DNA of 48,659 bases from Acidovorax soli (GTDB lineage: Bacteria; Pseudomonadota; Gammaproteobacteria; Burkholderiales; Burkholderiaceae_C), in NCBI RefSeq assembly GCF_900107605.1, contig NZ_FNQJ01000026.1:1-48659 (forward strand). Reading direction: 5' to 3'. Below are positions 8,735 to 16,686 of the stretch, piece after piece. The notes under the pieces were generated by a model. That model saw nothing but the letters and a program-made list of their open reading frames with translations. It made no database searches and was not told where the DNA came from. Position 1 is the stretch's first letter. The number at the start of each line of letters is the position of its first letter. The position numbers and the translations under genes are program-made.

Positions 8735-8829
8735 AATTCGCAATTTACGCAAAATATGGATCCCGCTCCAGTCCTAAAAGGGCGAATTCATGCCAATGAA
8801 AAATTTAATAATTGCGAATTTTGCGAATT
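8735..8829. promoter_or_regulatory. divergent operator region with repeated TTGCGAATT motifs
   Basis: TTGCGAATT occurs as a perfect tandem repeat at 8812–8820 and 8821–8829, and once on the minus strand (8735–8743). Next to that minus-strand copy is a degenerate TTTTGCGTAAA (8744–8754, minus), and a partial GCGAATT lies at 8783–8789. The sites flank both divergent start regions. RamB/PrpR-type regulators bind TTTGCAAA-like boxes, so these are good candidates for the adjacent XRE regulator. The AT-rich stretch between them probably holds both promoters. Confidence 0.6.
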
Positions 8830-8848
8830 TGTTAATTGAAAATACGCT

Positions 8849-10279
8849 ATGAAAAAAACCTTCATGGGAGTCCGCCTGCGTTCGATGCGCGCTGAACGCG
8901 GCCTATCGCAGATCGCTATGGCCCACGCTCTTGGGCTGTCACCGAGCTACCTCAACCAACTTGAGCAGAACCAGCGACCACTCACGGTATCTGTACTGTT
9001 GAAGATCCATCGCACGCTTGGAGTCGACGTTCAACAGTTCTCTGAGGACGAGGAGTCGCGGCTCGTGGCAGGCATGCAAGAGGCGTTGGCTGATGCCCCA
9101 GAGCCTGTGGCGTTGACCGAAGTCCGCGAGGTCGCGGCGCAGATGCCCAAGTTGGGAAGGGCTTTGTTGGCGCTCTACAGAAGGGGGGTGGAAGCCTCGG
9201 AGCAGCTTGACGCTATGGCTGCAACGTTTGGCGATGATCGCTCAGGCAATGTGCCACGACGTACGATGCCATTCGAGGCAGTACGCGACTTCTTCTTTGC
9301 ACACAAGAACTATTTCGATCCCGTAGACCGCGCGGCTGAGACACTGGCGACCCAGATGCAGCAAAGTGGCATGGCACTTATTGACTGGCTCATTCAGCGA
9401 CTGGTACATACACACGGTGTACGTGTACTGACTGTAGACGACGATGCGACTAGCAAGCGTCGATACGACAGCGAAATGCGAATACTCCGCCTCGCGAGCG
9501 TACTCGAGCGAAGTCAGCAAGCATTTCAGATGGCCACCCAGTTGGCGCTTTTAGAGCATGGGCCGCTTTTCGAAAAACTCACGACAGACGCCACTCTGGA
9601 GGGCGATCCTGCGGCACGCCAGCTCGCGCAGATTGGGTTGGCCAATTACTTTGCAGGCGCGCTGGTGTTGCCGTATGGCCGCTTTCTGCACGCAGCGGAG
9701 ACCTTACGCTACGACATCGAATTGCTGGGCCAAAAGTTTGGCGTAGGTTTTGAGACCGTCTGCCATCGCCTCAGCACACTTCAGCGTGCCGAGGCTCCTG
9801 GCATTCCATTTTTTTTCGTGCGCATTGACCGGGCCGGCAATATTTCCAAGCGCCAGTCAGCCACGAATTTCCACTTCAGTCGCACAGGCGGCACCTGTCC
9901 GCTCTGGAATGTATACGAGGCCTTTGCGCAGCCCGAGCGAATCCTTCCGCAAATCGCACGCATGCCCGATGGGCGTAGTTACCTGTGGATAGCCCGCACA
10001 GTCTCGCGCGGTGGAGTAGGTTATGGCACGCCTCGACAGACCTTCTCGATTGGACTGGGGTGTGACGTGCATCACGCCACCCGCTTGGTTTACAGCAAGG
10101 GTTTAGACCTGAGCGATCCTGATGCCGCAACGCCCATCGGCATGGGCTGTAAGGTATGCGAGCGCGAGCAGTGTCAGCAGCGCGCATTTCCGTTCATTGG
10201 TCGACCACTGGAGGTGGACGTCAACCACAGTCGAGTGATGCCATACGGCGCCAAACCTCGTGCGGCGAGTGGAGGCTAG
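8849..10279 (+). CDS. short-chain fatty acyl regulator, XRE family with ImmA/IrrE-like and DUF2083 domains (ScfR/RamB/PrpR-like)
   Basis: The 476-residue protein has an XRE helix-turn-helix at residues 6–62 (GLSQIAMAHALGLSPSYLNQ), a central ImmA/IrrE-like domain and a C-terminal DUF2083 domain. The position of the zinc-protease HExxH is occupied by QMATQLALLEH (227–237), so peptidase activity is unlikely. Conserved cysteines are Cys350, Cys405, Cys434, Cys437 and Cys442 (CKVCEREQC-QQRAFPF). Mycobacterial PrpR of this family binds acyl-CoA and an Fe-S cluster. Divergence from the thioesterase–prpC operon makes it the likely regulator of methylcitrate genes. Confidence 0.88.
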   Translation: MKKTFMGVRLRSMRAERGLSQIAMAHALGLSPSYLNQLEQNQRPLTVSVLLKIHRTLGVDVQQFSEDEESRLVAGMQEALADAPEPVALTEVREVAAQMPKLGRALLALYRRGVEASEQLDAMAATFGDDRSGNVPRRTMPFEAVRDFFFAHKNYFDPVDRAAETLATQMQQSGMALIDWLIQRLVHTHGVRVLTVDDDATSKRRYDSEMRILRLASVLERSQQAFQMATQLALLEHGPLFEKLTTDATLEGDPAARQLAQIGLANYFAGALVLPYGRFLHAAETLRYDIELLGQKFGVGFETVCHRLSTLQRAEAPGIPFFFVRIDRAGNISKRQSATNFHFSRTGGTCPLWNVYEAFAQPERILPQIARMPDGRSYLWIARTVSRGGVGYGTPRQTFSIGLGCDVHHATRLVYSKGLDLSDPDAATPIGMGCKVCEREQCQQRAFPFIGRPLEVDVNHSRVMPYGAKPRAASGG

Positions 10280-10569
10280 TGTTATGAGCAGTTTCTCTTT
10301 TACTCATTCCAAACCAGTCACTGCAAATACGAGGGGCTAAGGGCAGGGCAGCCTGGGCTCAACCTCGGAGGGGAGCGCATTTCCAATGCTGCTCTCTCTC
10401 TTGAAAGATGCGCCCTCGGGTACCCGGGAATACCCGGCAAGGGGAAGTCGCCCAGAGACGCCAGTATGGCAAAGGTTTTGCTGGCCGCACGCCTGCGCGC
10501 TGGCGCGGCAACGAAATGCTCAAACATCGCCGCAAGGCTGGCAAGGCCGCCGCCCGCGTCCATGCGTTC
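10280..10569. other. gene-free segment at a composition boundary
   Basis: I recognise no gene, RNA or IS end here. The segment separates the moderately GC-rich methylmalonate-independent propionate island on the left from the much more GC-rich catabolic array on the right. It contains short direct repeats of the type TACCCGG around 10420–10440 but no convincing terminator. Confidence 0.5.
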
Positions 10570-11622
10570 TTACTCGTGATGTGCATCATGGCCTTCGATG
10601 CGCAGGGCCACTTTGCCGAATTGCGCACCAGACTCCAGCTGGTTGAGTGCAGCGTGGATATCGCCCAGAGCATAAGTGCTGTCGATCAGCGGGCGCAGGC
10701 TGGTGCGATCCACGAAGCCGAGCATGTCGTGGAACTCCCCATAGCTTCCCAGGCTGGAGCCGAAGATCTGTAACTGGCGCACGAAGAGACGGCGCAGGTC
10801 GGCACCGGGTTGGTCCCCTGTGGTGGCGCCGCAGATGACGAGTCGGCCGCCGCGCACCAGCGACTTCATTGCCGATGGCCAGGTGGCAGCACCCGTGTTC
10901 TCGAACACCACGTCCACTCCCCGACCGCCAGTAAGGGCCATGGCCTGTTTCGCCACATCCTGGGTCTGGCTGTTGATTCCGTGATCGGCCCCGATCGCAA
11001 GGGCGCGTTCGAGTTTGGCGTCGTCGCGCGAGGTCACGATCACGCGCGCGCCGATGGCCTTGGCCAACTGCAGGGCGGCCAACGAGACGCCGCCGCCGAT
11101 ACCGAAGACCAGCACCGTTTCCCAGGGCTGCAGGCGCGCCTTGGAAAACAGCATGCGCCAGGCTGTGAGGTGGTTGACACCGAGGGCGGCCGCCTCGGCA
11201 AAAGTCAGGTGGGCGGGCTTGGGGAAGACCTGTGTCGCCGGCACCTGAATCCATTGGGCGAACGTGCCATCGCGGTGCTCGCCCAGGAACTGGATGCGCG
11301 TGCACAGTGCGCTGTCGCCGTGCTGGCAGAACTCGCAACGGCCACAGCCCACGCCGGGGTGAATGACCACCTCCTGGCCCGGGTGCAGCAGCGGATCGCT
11401 GGCGTCGCAGGCGTCCACCACACCGGCCGCGTCGAGGCCCAGGATCTGCGGCAGGCGGTGCGTGATGCCGGCGCCACTGTTGCGCATGTACAGATCTACC
11501 TGGTTGAGGGTGGCGGCCTGCACGCGCACGAGCACCTCGCCGGGCGCGCGCTCGGGCAGGCGGTGCTCGCGCACCTCGACGACTTCGTTGCCGCCGTGAC
11601 CGGTGATGAATGCTGCTTTCAT
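10570..11622 (-). CDS. zinc-binding MDR-family alcohol dehydrogenase/oxidoreductase
   Basis: A 350-residue medium-chain dehydrogenase/reductase. A GroES-like N-terminal domain carries the structural zinc lobe CGRCEFCQHGDSALC (about residues 90–104). The Rossmann fold has the FGIGGGVSLAALQLAK nucleotide loop (about 163–178), and a C-terminal LVRGGRLVICGATTG motif is present. The substrate cannot be deduced. It is the last gene of the leftward array, 29 bp after acetoacetyl-CoA synthetase. The ATG at 11622 is chosen because GAGGAC lies just upstream; an in-frame ATG 33 bp earlier has no such site and would overlap the previous gene. Confidence 0.85.
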   Translation of the reverse strand: MKAAFITGHGGNEVVEVREHRLPERAPGEVLVRVQAATLNQVDLYMRNSGAGITHRLPQILGLDAAGVVDACDASDPLLHPGQEVVIHPGVGCGRCEFCQHGDSALCTRIQFLGEHRDGTFAQWIQVPATQVFPKPAHLTFAEAAALGVNHLTAWRMLFSKARLQPWETVLVFGIGGGVSLAALQLAKAIGARVIVTSRDDAKLERALAIGADHGINSQTQDVAKQAMALTGGRGVDVVFENTGAATWPSAMKSLVRGGRLVICGATTGDQPGADLRRLFVRQLQIFGSSLGSYGEFHDMLGFVDRTSLRPLIDSTYALGDIHAALNQLESGAQFGKVALRIEGHDAHHE

Positions 11623-11651
11623 GGTCTGTCCTCGTGAAGTACCGTTCAAAA

Positions 11652-13661
11652 TCAAAGCGCCGTCCCGCCCGGGCCGCCGAGGTTCAGCGCCTTGGCGTAC
11701 GTGGCGAAGAAATCCAGGCTGTGGGGGTTTTGCATGGCGTCCGGGCTGGCCACCTGGGACAGGCTGGCACCCAGCAGCAGTTTGCGCACCGGCACTTCCA
11801 TCTTCTTGCCGCTCAGCGTGCGCGGAATCTCGCTCACCTGGACCACCGCATCGGGTACATGGCGGCCCGATGCCTTGGTGCGGATCTGCTGCCGGATGCG
11901 CTCGGTCAGGGATGTGTCCAAGGCCACGCCCGGCTGCAACACGACGAACAAGGGCATGAAGGTGGGGCGCCCCAGGTACTCCAGGTCCACGACCAGGCTG
12001 TCAAGCACCTCGGGGAGTTCCTCCACCACGCGGTAGATTTCTGCCGTGCCGATGCGGATGCCGTAGCGGTTGATGGTGCTGTCGGAGCGGCCATAGATCA
12101 CCGAGCTGCCATAGGGCGTGAAACGAATCCAGTCGCCGTGGCGCCATACCCCAGGGTATACCTCGAAGTAGCTCTCGCGGTAGCGCCTTCCGTCGGGGTC
12201 GTTCCAGAAATACAGCGGCATAGACGGCATCGGCTGGGTGATCACCAGTTCGCCCACCTCGTCGATCACCGCCTGACCCTGTTCGTTGAAGGCGTAGGCG
12301 GCCACCCCCAGCTCCGCGCACTGGATCTCTCCGGCATGTACCGGCAGGGTGGGTGCGCAGGCGACAAAGCAGTCGGCGATGTCCGTACCGCCGCTGACCG
12401 ACGCCAGCCAGATGTCGGGCTTGACGTCGCGGTACACCCATTCAAATGCATCCACGGGCAGGGGCGATCCCGTGGAGAGGATGGTGCGCAGCTTCCTCAG
12501 CGGCGCGTGATCCCGGGGTCGCAGCCCATCCTTCTTGTGCGCGATCAGGACGGCCGCTCCCGTGCCGAAAACGGCGACTTCCTGCTCGTCGATGAACTGC
12601 CAGAGGGTATCGCTACAGGGCCAGGAGGGATGGCCGTCGTACAGCACGATGGAGGCGCCTGTGACCAGGGCGCCCACCAGCAGGTTCCACACGACCCAGC
12701 CAGTGCTGCCCAGGAACAGCAGACGGTCGCCGGGCCGCAGGTCGTTATGCAGCGCCATTTCCTTCAAGTGCGTGAGCAGGATGCCGCCATGGCCGTGCAC
12801 CATCGCCTTGGGCAGCCCCGTGGTGCCCGAGGAATAGAGGATCCACAGCGGGTGGCTGAAAGGCAGGCGCTCGTAACGGGGTGAGGCATCCCGGGCCACG
12901 GTCGCCTGCCAGCCCGTGCGCTGGCGCCAATCGACCGCGCGCTCCTGCGCCAGCGGCCCATCCACCTGCACGACATGCTCGACACTGGGCAACTCGGCCA
13001 GCAATTGCGCGACTTCCCGGGTACGGTCGTACGGCTTGCCGTTGTAGCGGTAGCTGTCCACGGCGAACAGTACCTTGGGCTCGATCTGGCGCAGGCGGTC
13101 CAGCACGACAGGCGCCCCCATGTCGGGCGCGCAGCTGGACCATACGGCGCCGATGCTGGCGCAGGCCAGAAATGCGATCACCGTTTCGGGGCGGTTGGGC
13201 ATGTAGCTCGCCACGTGGTCGCCCGGCCCCACGCCCCAGCCGCGCAGCGTGGCCGCCAGTGCTGCGGTGGCGCGCTCCAGCTCGTTCCAGGCAATGTGCT
13301 GCAGCGGCACATCCTCGCTGCGTGCGATCACGGCCGGTTGCTGGGACGTGGCATGGCGGAACACATGCTCGGCAAAATTCACCCGAGCCTTGGGAAACCA
13401 TTCGGCGCCCGGCATGCTGCGCTGGCCCAGCGCGGGCTCGCGCTCGCCATCGGCCTGGATGTCGAAATAGCTCCAGATCGACTGCCAAAATTCATCCAGG
13501 TGCTCGACCGACCAGCGCCACAGCCCGGCGTAATCGTGGGTGGTAACGCCTTTTTCCTGCGCCAGCCAGCCCTGGTATTGCACCAGGCGGCTGGACTGCA
13601 GTTGCTCGGGGCCGGGAGTCCAGAGGACGTCGGAGGTAGAGGGGGTCGTGGTGCTGGGCAT
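11652..13661 (-). CDS. acetoacetyl-CoA synthetase
   Basis: The 669-residue protein is an ANL-superfamily ligase of acetoacetyl-CoA synthetase type. N-terminal hallmarks are EFWQSIWSYFDI and MPGAEWFPKARVNFAEH. The AMP-binding loop LYSSGTTGLPKAMVHGHGG lies near residue 275, with GWVVWNLLVGAL and SGGTDIADCF after it. The adenylation-region lysine is in RTLSGKKMEVPVRK near residue 630. It activates acetoacetate with ATP and CoA. Together with the 3-hydroxybutyrate dehydrogenase and MaoC genes upstream it forms a C4 ketone-body module. It starts 13 bp after the MaoC gene ends. Confidence 0.92.
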   Translation of the reverse strand: MPSTTTPSTSDVLWTPGPEQLQSSRLVQYQGWLAQEKGVTTHDYAGLWRWSVEHLDEFWQSIWSYFDIQADGEREPALGQRSMPGAEWFPKARVNFAEHVFRHATSQQPAVIARSEDVPLQHIAWNELERATAALAATLRGWGVGPGDHVASYMPNRPETVIAFLACASIGAVWSSCAPDMGAPVVLDRLRQIEPKVLFAVDSYRYNGKPYDRTREVAQLLAELPSVEHVVQVDGPLAQERAVDWRQRTGWQATVARDASPRYERLPFSHPLWILYSSGTTGLPKAMVHGHGGILLTHLKEMALHNDLRPGDRLLFLGSTGWVVWNLLVGALVTGASIVLYDGHPSWPCSDTLWQFIDEQEVAVFGTGAAVLIAHKKDGLRPRDHAPLRKLRTILSTGSPLPVDAFEWVYRDVKPDIWLASVSGGTDIADCFVACAPTLPVHAGEIQCAELGVAAYAFNEQGQAVIDEVGELVITQPMPSMPLYFWNDPDGRRYRESYFEVYPGVWRHGDWIRFTPYGSSVIYGRSDSTINRYGIRIGTAEIYRVVEELPEVLDSLVVDLEYLGRPTFMPLFVVLQPGVALDTSLTERIRQQIRTKASGRHVPDAVVQVSEIPRTLSGKKMEVPVRKLLLGASLSQVASPDAMQNPHSLDFFATYAKALNLGGPGGTAL

Positions 13662-13674
13662 AGCAAGCTGAAAA

Positions 13675-14565
13675 TCAGGGGGCGCTCAGCGCTGCGGCGG
13701 CGACCACCGCGGTGCCGGTGAGCTTGGTCTCGCCCGCCTGGTTGCGTGCAGTCAATGCCAGGGTCAGGCAGGGATCACCCTGTTCGATGCAGTGGCCCGT
13801 CACCCAGGCCTGGCAATGCACTTCGTCACCGATATGGGTGATGGCTTCAAAACGCACACTAAGGCGCCGCAGCGCCGCAGGTTCCACCCTGCGGGTGAGC
13901 ACACGCGCCAGGTATGCGGCCGACAGCATGCCGTGCGCGAAGACATCGGGCATGCCGGCCTGGCGTGCATAGTCCATGTCGATGTGCAGCGGGTTGTAGT
14001 CCCCCGATGCACCGGCATACAGACCCAGCTGGTGCCGGGTGATGGGGCCTGCCGCCAGGCCGGGCAGGCCGCTTTTCGCAGCGGGAGTGGTGGCGCGCGG
14101 GGTGGGGTGCCCGCTTTGGGGCTGCGGAGGACGGATGATCATCACGCTGCGCAGATCGGCCACGGGAGCGCCATCGCTGGCCTCGACACGGGTCTCCCAG
14201 ACGATGAAGCCCAGGGTGCCGTCCTTTTTTTCATAGAGATCGGCAATGCGCGGCTTGAAGTGCAGCGTTTCCCCCGCAAAAGCCAGGCGGTGGTAGACGA
14301 AGTGCTGCTCCCCGTGCAACACATGCGCATAGTTGACCTGCAGGCGCTCGTACACCTCCATCGGCCGGGGGCCTGCCATTTCCAGGCAGAACAGGAAGGT
14401 GGGCGGCAGCGGCAGCGAAGGGTAGCCACGGGCCTGAGCCACGGCCTCGTCACAGAACAACGGGTTTTCCTCACCGGTCACCTGGGCGAACAAGCGCAGA
14501 CGGTCACATTCCACCCCGGCGCTGAATGGCGTGAGGTCTGTGCCCTTGAGCGAGATGTCCAGCAT
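13675..14565 (-). CDS. MaoC-family dehydratase with two hotdog domains
   Basis: A 296-residue double-hotdog protein. The N-terminal half resembles the FAS1/MaoC N-terminal dehydratase domain (TGEENPLFCDEA near residues 31–42). The C-terminal half has the hydratase-2 active-site pattern GDYNPLHIDMDYARQAG (about 189–205) followed by FAHGMLSAAY. Proteins of this architecture hydrate enoyl-CoA or mesaconyl-type CoA esters. Here it sits between 3-hydroxybutyrate dehydrogenase (8 bp upstream) and acetoacetyl-CoA synthetase, so crotonyl-CoA or a similar C4 unit is a reasonable but unproven substrate. Confidence 0.83.
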   Translation of the reverse strand: MLDISLKGTDLTPFSAGVECDRLRLFAQVTGEENPLFCDEAVAQARGYPSLPLPPTFLFCLEMAGPRPMEVYERLQVNYAHVLHGEQHFVYHRLAFAGETLHFKPRIADLYEKKDGTLGFIVWETRVEASDGAPVADLRSVMIIRPPQPQSGHPTPRATTPAAKSGLPGLAAGPITRHQLGLYAGASGDYNPLHIDMDYARQAGMPDVFAHGMLSAAYLARVLTRRVEPAALRRLSVRFEAITHIGDEVHCQAWVTGHCIEQGDPCLTLALTARNQAGETKLTGTAVVAAAALSAP

Positions 14566-14573
14566 GGCGCCCC

Positions 14574-15347
14574 TTACTGCGCGGTCCAGCCGCCGTCCAT
14601 GGCCCAGGCCACGCCACGCACATTGGACGCAGCGGGAGAGCAGAAGAACAGAGCCAGTTGCCCGATGTCCTGCGTCGTCGTGAACTGCATGGAAGGCTCT
14701 TTTTCACCCAGGCACAGGCGGGTGGCCTCCTGCTCGTCAATGCCCAGCGCCTGGGCCCTGTCCTGCACCTGCTTGAGCGCCAGCGGCGTGCGCACCCAGC
14801 CTGGGCAGATCGCATTGCAGGTGATGCCCGAGGTCGCGGTCTCCAGCGCAGTGGCCTTGGTCAGCCCAACGATGCCGTGCTTCGCCGCGACATAGGCCGC
14901 CTTGTTCACCGAAGCCACCAGGGCATGCACCGAGGCGATGTTGATGATGCGGCCCCAGTTCGCGGCCCGCATGGCGGGCAAGGCGAGCCGAGTGGTGTGG
15001 AAGGTCGCGCTCAGGTTGACCGCCAGAATGGCGTCCCAGTGTTCGGCGCGGAAAGCCTCCAGGGGAGCGACATGCTGGATGCCCGCATTGTTCACCAGGA
15101 CGTCCACGCCCCCGAACCGGTCGCTGGCGTAGCGCATCAGATCGGCGATATCCGAAGGCCTGGTCAGATCGGCCGGATGGTGTTCAACCCGGCCGCCCAG
15201 TGCCGCCACCTCCTGCATGGCGGCCTGCACGTCGCCAAAGCCGTTCATGACCAGGTTGGCGCCCTGTTGGGCCAGGGCCTTGGCGATACCCAGGCCGATG
15301 CCGCTGGTGGAGCCTGTCACGAGGGCTGTTTTGTTGCTGAGACTCAT
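14574..15347 (-). CDS. bdhA: 3-hydroxybutyrate dehydrogenase (SDR)
   Basis: The 257-residue short-chain dehydrogenase has the cofactor loop TGSTSGIG (11–18), NNAGIQHVAP (87–96) with the substrate-contacting Gln91, Ser139 and His141 (IASVHAL), and catalytic Tyr152/Lys156. The NNAGIQHVAP and SVHALVASVNKAAYVAAKHG-type segments are diagnostic of BDH among SDRs. It converts D-3-hydroxybutyrate to acetoacetate with NAD. The acetoacetate would be activated by the synthetase two genes downstream. The 42-bp gap to the preceding ABC binding-protein gene suggests co-transcription. Confidence 0.92.
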   Translation of the reverse strand: MSLSNKTALVTGSTSGIGLGIAKALAQQGANLVMNGFGDVQAAMQEVAALGGRVEHHPADLTRPSDIADLMRYASDRFGGVDVLVNNAGIQHVAPLEAFRAEHWDAILAVNLSATFHTTRLALPAMRAANWGRIINIASVHALVASVNKAAYVAAKHGIVGLTKATALETATSGITCNAICPGWVRTPLALKQVQDRAQALGIDEQEATRLCLGEKEPSMQFTTTQDIGQLALFFCSPAASNVRGVAWAMDGGWTAQ

Positions 15348-15389
15348 GCTGTTGGTGTGGTGTTGCGGCAGTACTGGCAGGCTTGCGGA

Positions 15390-16586
15390 TTACTTCCACA
15401 GAGTGCAGCGCGATTCCGCCTTGGTGGTGAAGACCTCTTCGCCCGGCATGGTGGCGATCCGCTTCACATAGTCCCAGGGCATGGTCGATTCGGCGGGCGC
15501 CTTGACCTGCATGAGGTACATGTTGTGCACATAGCGGCCATCGGGGCGCACATGGCCCTGGGCGTAGAAGTCCTTGAGCGGGGTCTTCTTGAACCAATCC
15601 ATGACCTTGTCGGCATCCGTGGTCTTGAGGGCCTGCACTGCCTTGAGCCATTGCATGGTGGCCGAGTAGTTGGCCGCCTGGATGTCGGTGGGCATGCGCC
15701 TGGCCTTCTCGAAGAAGCGGCGGCCGAACTGGCGGCTCTCATCATCCAGGCTCCAGTCCCAGCTGGTGGTGAACAGCAGGCCCTCGGCGTTCTTCAGGCC
15801 CATGCTGTGCACGTCCACCAGGAACAGCATCAGGCTGGCGACCTTCATGCTCTTGCCGATGCTGAACTCGCGCGATGCCTTGAGCGCGTTGATCATGTCG
15901 CTGCCACCGTTGGCGATGCCCAGGATCTGCGCCTTGGAGTTCTGCGCCTGCACCAGGAAGGACGAGAAATCCGCAGCGCCCAGCGGGTGCTTGACGCCAC
16001 CTATGACCTGGCCGTTGTTGGCCTTGATCACGCTCGTCGCGTCGCGCTGCAGGGCCTCGCCGAAGGCGTAGTCGGCGGTAAGAAAGAACCAGTTCTTGTA
16101 GCCCTGCTTGAGCAGTGCGCCCGCCGTGCCCTTGGCCAAGGCCGTGGTGTCCCAGGCGTAGTGGATGGTGTAGGGCGAGCATTGCTCGTTGGTCAGCGCC
16201 GAGGTTCCGGGGCCGTTGGCGATGAACACGCGCTTCTTTTCCTGCGCGAGCTTGGCCATGGCCAGGGCGGCGGCCGAGTTGGTGCCACCCACGAGCATGC
16301 TGATGTTCTGGGTGTCCATCCACTCACGCGCCTTGGAGGCGGCGATGTCGGCCTTGTTCTGGTGGTCGGCGCTGAGGAGTTCGATGGGCAGGCCGTTGAC
16401 CTTGCCGCCGAAGTCGTCGATGGCCATCTGGATGGCCATGGCGCCGTTCTTGCCGTCCAGATCGGCGTAGGCGCTGGACATGTCGGTCAGAAAGCCGATG
16501 CGAATCTTGTCCTGTGCCTGGGTGGGCAGGCTCATCAGGCCAACCAGGCCGAGCGCGATGGCGAGATGGCGGGAATGCAGGGGCAT
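15390..16586 (-). CDS. branched-chain-type ABC transporter substrate-binding protein
   Basis: A 398-residue periplasmic type I binding protein (Peripla_BP_6/LivK fold). It begins with a Sec signal peptide ending near PTQAQ|DKIRIG. Recognisable fold segments include IGFLTDMSSAYADLDG, LVGGTNSAAALA and FFLTADYAFGEALQRD. These proteins often bind aromatic, alicyclic or dicarboxylic acids rather than amino acids. It lies downstream of a porin and livH but no ATPase or LivM gene is present nearby, so its transporter is incomplete here. Start ATG is preceded by GGAGACAAGT. Confidence 0.87.
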   Translation of the reverse strand: MPLHSRHLAIALGLVGLMSLPTQAQDKIRIGFLTDMSSAYADLDGKNGAMAIQMAIDDFGGKVNGLPIELLSADHQNKADIAASKAREWMDTQNISMLVGGTNSAAALAMAKLAQEKKRVFIANGPGTSALTNEQCSPYTIHYAWDTTALAKGTAGALLKQGYKNWFFLTADYAFGEALQRDATSVIKANNGQVIGGVKHPLGAADFSSFLVQAQNSKAQILGIANGGSDMINALKASREFSIGKSMKVASLMLFLVDVHSMGLKNAEGLLFTTSWDWSLDDESRQFGRRFFEKARRMPTDIQAANYSATMQWLKAVQALKTTDADKVMDWFKKTPLKDFYAQGHVRPDGRYVHNMYLMQVKAPAESTMPWDYVKRIATMPGEEVFTTKAESRCTLWK

Positions 16587-16686
16587 ACTTGTCTCCTTCG
16601 TGGGTAGGTGGGTGGGGGAGTGCCGTCACTTCCTTGGGGAACGAGGCGGAGCACGTGTCTGCGCAGCGCCGCCCCGGGGCACGGGC

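Noticed and set aside
8735..8752. Upstream TTG start for the thioesterase (adding MRKLRI)
   Set aside because: These codons coincide with the repeated operator motif and are not part of the hotdog family; ATG 8734 or 8707 is more likely.
14658..16607. A 649-codon + strand open frame opposite bdhA and the binding-protein gene
   Set aside because: It is a mirror of the coding genes caused by GC-rich third positions, without recognisable motifs.
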